64,000 bases of DNA. Origin: Azospirillum brasilense. Its GTDB lineage: Bacteria > Pseudomonadota > Alphaproteobacteria > Azospirillales > Azospirillaceae. The translations under genes and the position numbers were made by a program. This document shows positions 62,406 to 64,000 of the stretch, piece by piece. The stretch's first letter is position 1. Each line of letters opens with the position of its first letter. The stretch spans positions 62,001 to 126,000 of the forward strand of contig NZ_VITH01000014.1 in assembly GCF_007827815.1 (NCBI RefSeq), read 5' to 3'. The notes below the pieces were generated by a model. That model was not told the origin of the DNA, searched no databases, and saw nothing but the letters and a program-made list of their open reading frames with translations.

Positions 62406-62445
62406 GAAGAAGGGGGAGCCGGTGCAGGCCGGCTCCCCCTTCTTC
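62406..62445. terminator. Bidirectional terminator-like hairpin after xsc
   Basis: A perfect 17-bp stem (GAAGAAGGGGGAGCCGG with its complement) and loop TGCAGG. T-rich sequence (TTCTTC) is on both sides; it lies 40 bp past the xsc stop. Confidence 0.75.
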
Positions 62446-62484
62446 CATTCTGGAAGCACCGCGTCAGCGGCGCGGCGATCCGCC

Positions 62485-64000
62485 TTACACGGCCTGCTGC
62501 GGGCGCATGTCCGACGGGTCGATGCCGGCGACCGCGACCGGCTTCTTCATGGCGTCGCGGCGGAACGGCTCGCCCAGCTCCTGGTTCAGGACCACCTCGA
62601 CGAAGGTGGTGATGCCGCGGCCCTGGTCCTCGATGGCCTGGCGCAGGGCGGCGGTCACCTCGTCCTGGGTGCGCGCGGTGACGCCCTTCAGGCCGCAACC
62701 CTCGGCCACCTTGGCGTAGCTGAGCTTGGGGTTCAGCTCCGTGCCGACGAAGTTGTTGTCGTACCACAGCGTCGTGTTGCGCTTCTCCGCCCCCCATTGG
62801 AAGTTCCGGAAGATCACCATGGTGACCGCCGGCCATCCCTCGCGCCCGATGGAGGACATCTCGTTCATCGAGATGCCGAAGGCGCCGTCACCGGCGAAGC
62901 CGACCACCGGCGTGCTGGGGCAGCCGATCTTCGCGCCGACGATCGACGGGAAGCCGTAGCCGCAGGGGCCGAACATGCCCGGTGCCAGATACTTCCGCCC
63001 CTCCTCGAAGGTGGGGTAGGCGTTGCCGATGGCGCAGTTGTTGCCGATGTCGGTGGAGAGGATGGCGTCGGCGGGGAGGGCGGCCTGGATGGCCCGCCAC
63101 GCCTGACGCGGCGACATGCGATCGGACTCGCGCTCACGCGCCTCGGCGTTCCAGCTCGTTCCGGGATCGTCCTCCTCATGGTCGAGCGAGGACAGGAGCT
63201 GAAGCCACGCCGACTTGGTCTGGTGGATCAAGGCGCGGCGCTCCAGCCGGCCCGTGTCCCCGGCGCCGGGGGCGAGCTGCGCCAGAATCTGTTGGGCCAC
63301 TTGGCGGGCGTCGCCGCAGATGCCGACCGAGACCTTCTTGGTCAGGCCGATGCGGTCCGGGTTGATGTCCACCTGGATGATCTGCGCGCCCTTCGGCCAA
63401 TAGTCGATGCCGTAGCCGGGCAGGGTGGAGAAGGGGTTGAGCCGGGTGCCGAGCGCCAGCACGACGTCGGCCTTGGCGATCAGCTCCATCGCCGCCTTGG
63501 ACCCGTTGTAGCCGAGCGGCCCGACCGACAGCGGGTGGCTGCCGGGGAAGGCGTCGTTGTGCTGGTAGCCGCAGCAGACCGGCGCGTCCAGCCGTTCCGC
63601 AAGCGCGATGCTGTCCGGAATGGCCCCGCCGATCACCACCCCGGCGCCGTTCAGGATGACCGGGAATTTCGCCTCCGACAGCAGGCGGGCCGCCTCGGCG
63701 ATGGCCTGCCGCCCGCCCGCCGGGCGCTCCAGCCGGACGATCTGCGGCAGCTCGACGTCGATGACCTGGGTCCAGAAATCGCGCGGCACGTTGATCTGCG
63801 CCGGGGCGCAGCCGCGCCACGCCTTTTCGATGACGCGGTTCAGCACCTCAGCCATGCGGCTGGGGTCGCGCACCTCCTCCTGGTAGCAGACCATCTCCCG
63901 GAACATGGCCATCTGCTCGACCTCCTGGAAACCACCCTGGCCGATGGTCTTGTTGGCGGCCTGCGGCGTCACCAGCAGCATCGGCGTGTGGTTCCAGTAG
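62485..64000 (-). CDS. xsc: Sulfoacetaldehyde acetyltransferase Xsc (N-terminus cut by window edge)
   Basis: ThDP enzyme converting sulfoacetaldehyde and phosphate to acetyl phosphate and sulfite, the key step of taurine and isethionate catabolism. About 505 codons are present of a usual 590, so the first 85-90 residues lie beyond 64000. Recognised by the Xsc-specific stretch YWNHTPMLLVTPQAANK at the window end, then GQGGFQEVEQMAMFR, and the C-terminal ThDP motif GDGAFGISMNE...RNFQWGAEKRN. The sulfite product fits the YeiH-type exporter at 55060-56109. A terminator follows the stop. Confidence 0.95.
   Translation of the reverse strand, partial: YWNHTPMLLVTPQAANKTIGQGGFQEVEQMAMFREMVCYQEEVRDPSRMAEVLNRVIEKAWRGCAPAQINVPRDFWTQVIDVELPQIVRLERPAGGRQAIAEAARLLSEAKFPVILNGAGVVIGGAIPDSIALAERLDAPVCCGYQHNDAFPGSHPLSVGPLGYNGSKAAMELIAKADVVLALGTRLNPFSTLPGYGIDYWPKGAQIIQVDINPDRIGLTKKVSVGICGDARQVAQQILAQLAPGAGDTGRLERRALIHQTKSAWLQLLSSLDHEEDDPGTSWNAEARERESDRMSPRQAWRAIQAALPADAILSTDIGNNCAIGNAYPTFEEGRKYLAPGMFGPCGYGFPSIVGAKIGCPSTPVVGFAGDGAFGISMNEMSSIGREGWPAVTMVIFRNFQWGAEKRNTTLWYDNNFVGTELNPKLSYAKVAEGCGLKGVTARTQDEVTAALRQAIEDQGRGITTFVEVVLNQELGEPFRRDAMKKPVAVAGIDPSDMRPQQAV

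Overview
The window is very GC-rich DNA with tightly packed genes and looks like part of a secondary replicon (large plasmid or chromid) of an Azospirillum-like alphaproteobacterium. Support for a self-replicating element: a RepA-type initiator gene (53088-54050) preceded by iteron-like repeats, and a parA-parB pair (60295-62164) followed by two palindromic parS-like sites. A tRNA-Phe gene and many housekeeping-style metabolic genes argue for a chromid or megaplasmid rather than a small plasmid. The genus is inferred from overall gene content and is not proven.

Layout. 1-2275: adhE, cut by the window edge. 2616-2691: tRNA-Phe. 2978-4486: exported berberine-bridge-type flavoprotein. 4753-10289 (leftward): a five-gene operon of solute-binding protein, fused permease, ATPase and two phosphatases behind a near-perfect sigma-54 promoter. 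10840-14181: AspT antiporter and aspartate 4-decarboxylase. 14194-19365 (leftward): a PgtA/PgtB/PgtC-like sigma-54 response regulator, sensor kinase and periplasmic sensor protein, the likely controller of the transporter. 19470-21854: MHYT-PAS-GGDEF-EAL protein. 21983-25818: LysR regulator and a divergent two-subunit molybdenum hydroxylase. 26491-28205: Lrp-type regulator and a saccharopine-dehydrogenase-like enzyme. 28236-29990: PoxB-like ThDP enzyme. 30093-31662: a SoxR-box promoter driving a PDR-type reductase and a PAS-only protein. 31762-36257: lipoprotein, DUF1328 protein, S41 protease, LysR/SDR pair and DUF47 protein. 36423-40795: LysR regulator, ThDP enzyme and AmaB-type aldehyde dehydrogenase. 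40859-43281: small protein, EamA transporter and PCu(A)C copper chaperone with an unusual upstream in-frame DUF2946-like segment. 43478-46648: hybrid kinase and KaiC-like ATPase. 47658-50300: hybrid kinase with a FixL-type heme PAS. 50403-54050: replication region. 54065-56109: LysR and YeiH-type exporter. 56102-59533: Ada metal-binding domain, a curlin-like repeat protein, HAD hydrolase and FemAB-like protein. 60295-62245: partition locus. 62485-64000: xsc, cut by the window edge.

How the genes fit together. The clearest circuit is the Pgt-like one: a periplasmic binding protein (17962-19365) paralogous to the transporter's own binding protein, a kinase and a sigma-54 activator, next to a sigma-54-dependent importer that carries two phosphatases; import and dephosphorylation of a phosphorylated organic acid is a reasonable inference. 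Carbon metabolism through ThDP enzymes recurs (PoxB-like, acetolactate-synthase-like, Xsc), along with lysine catabolism (lysine-dehydrogenase-like enzyme and AmaB). Redox and oxygen sensing are well represented (SoxR box, FixL-type PAS, candidate FNR/FixK box upstream of adhE). Many open frames antisense to these genes are shadows produced by the high third-position GC and are not listed.
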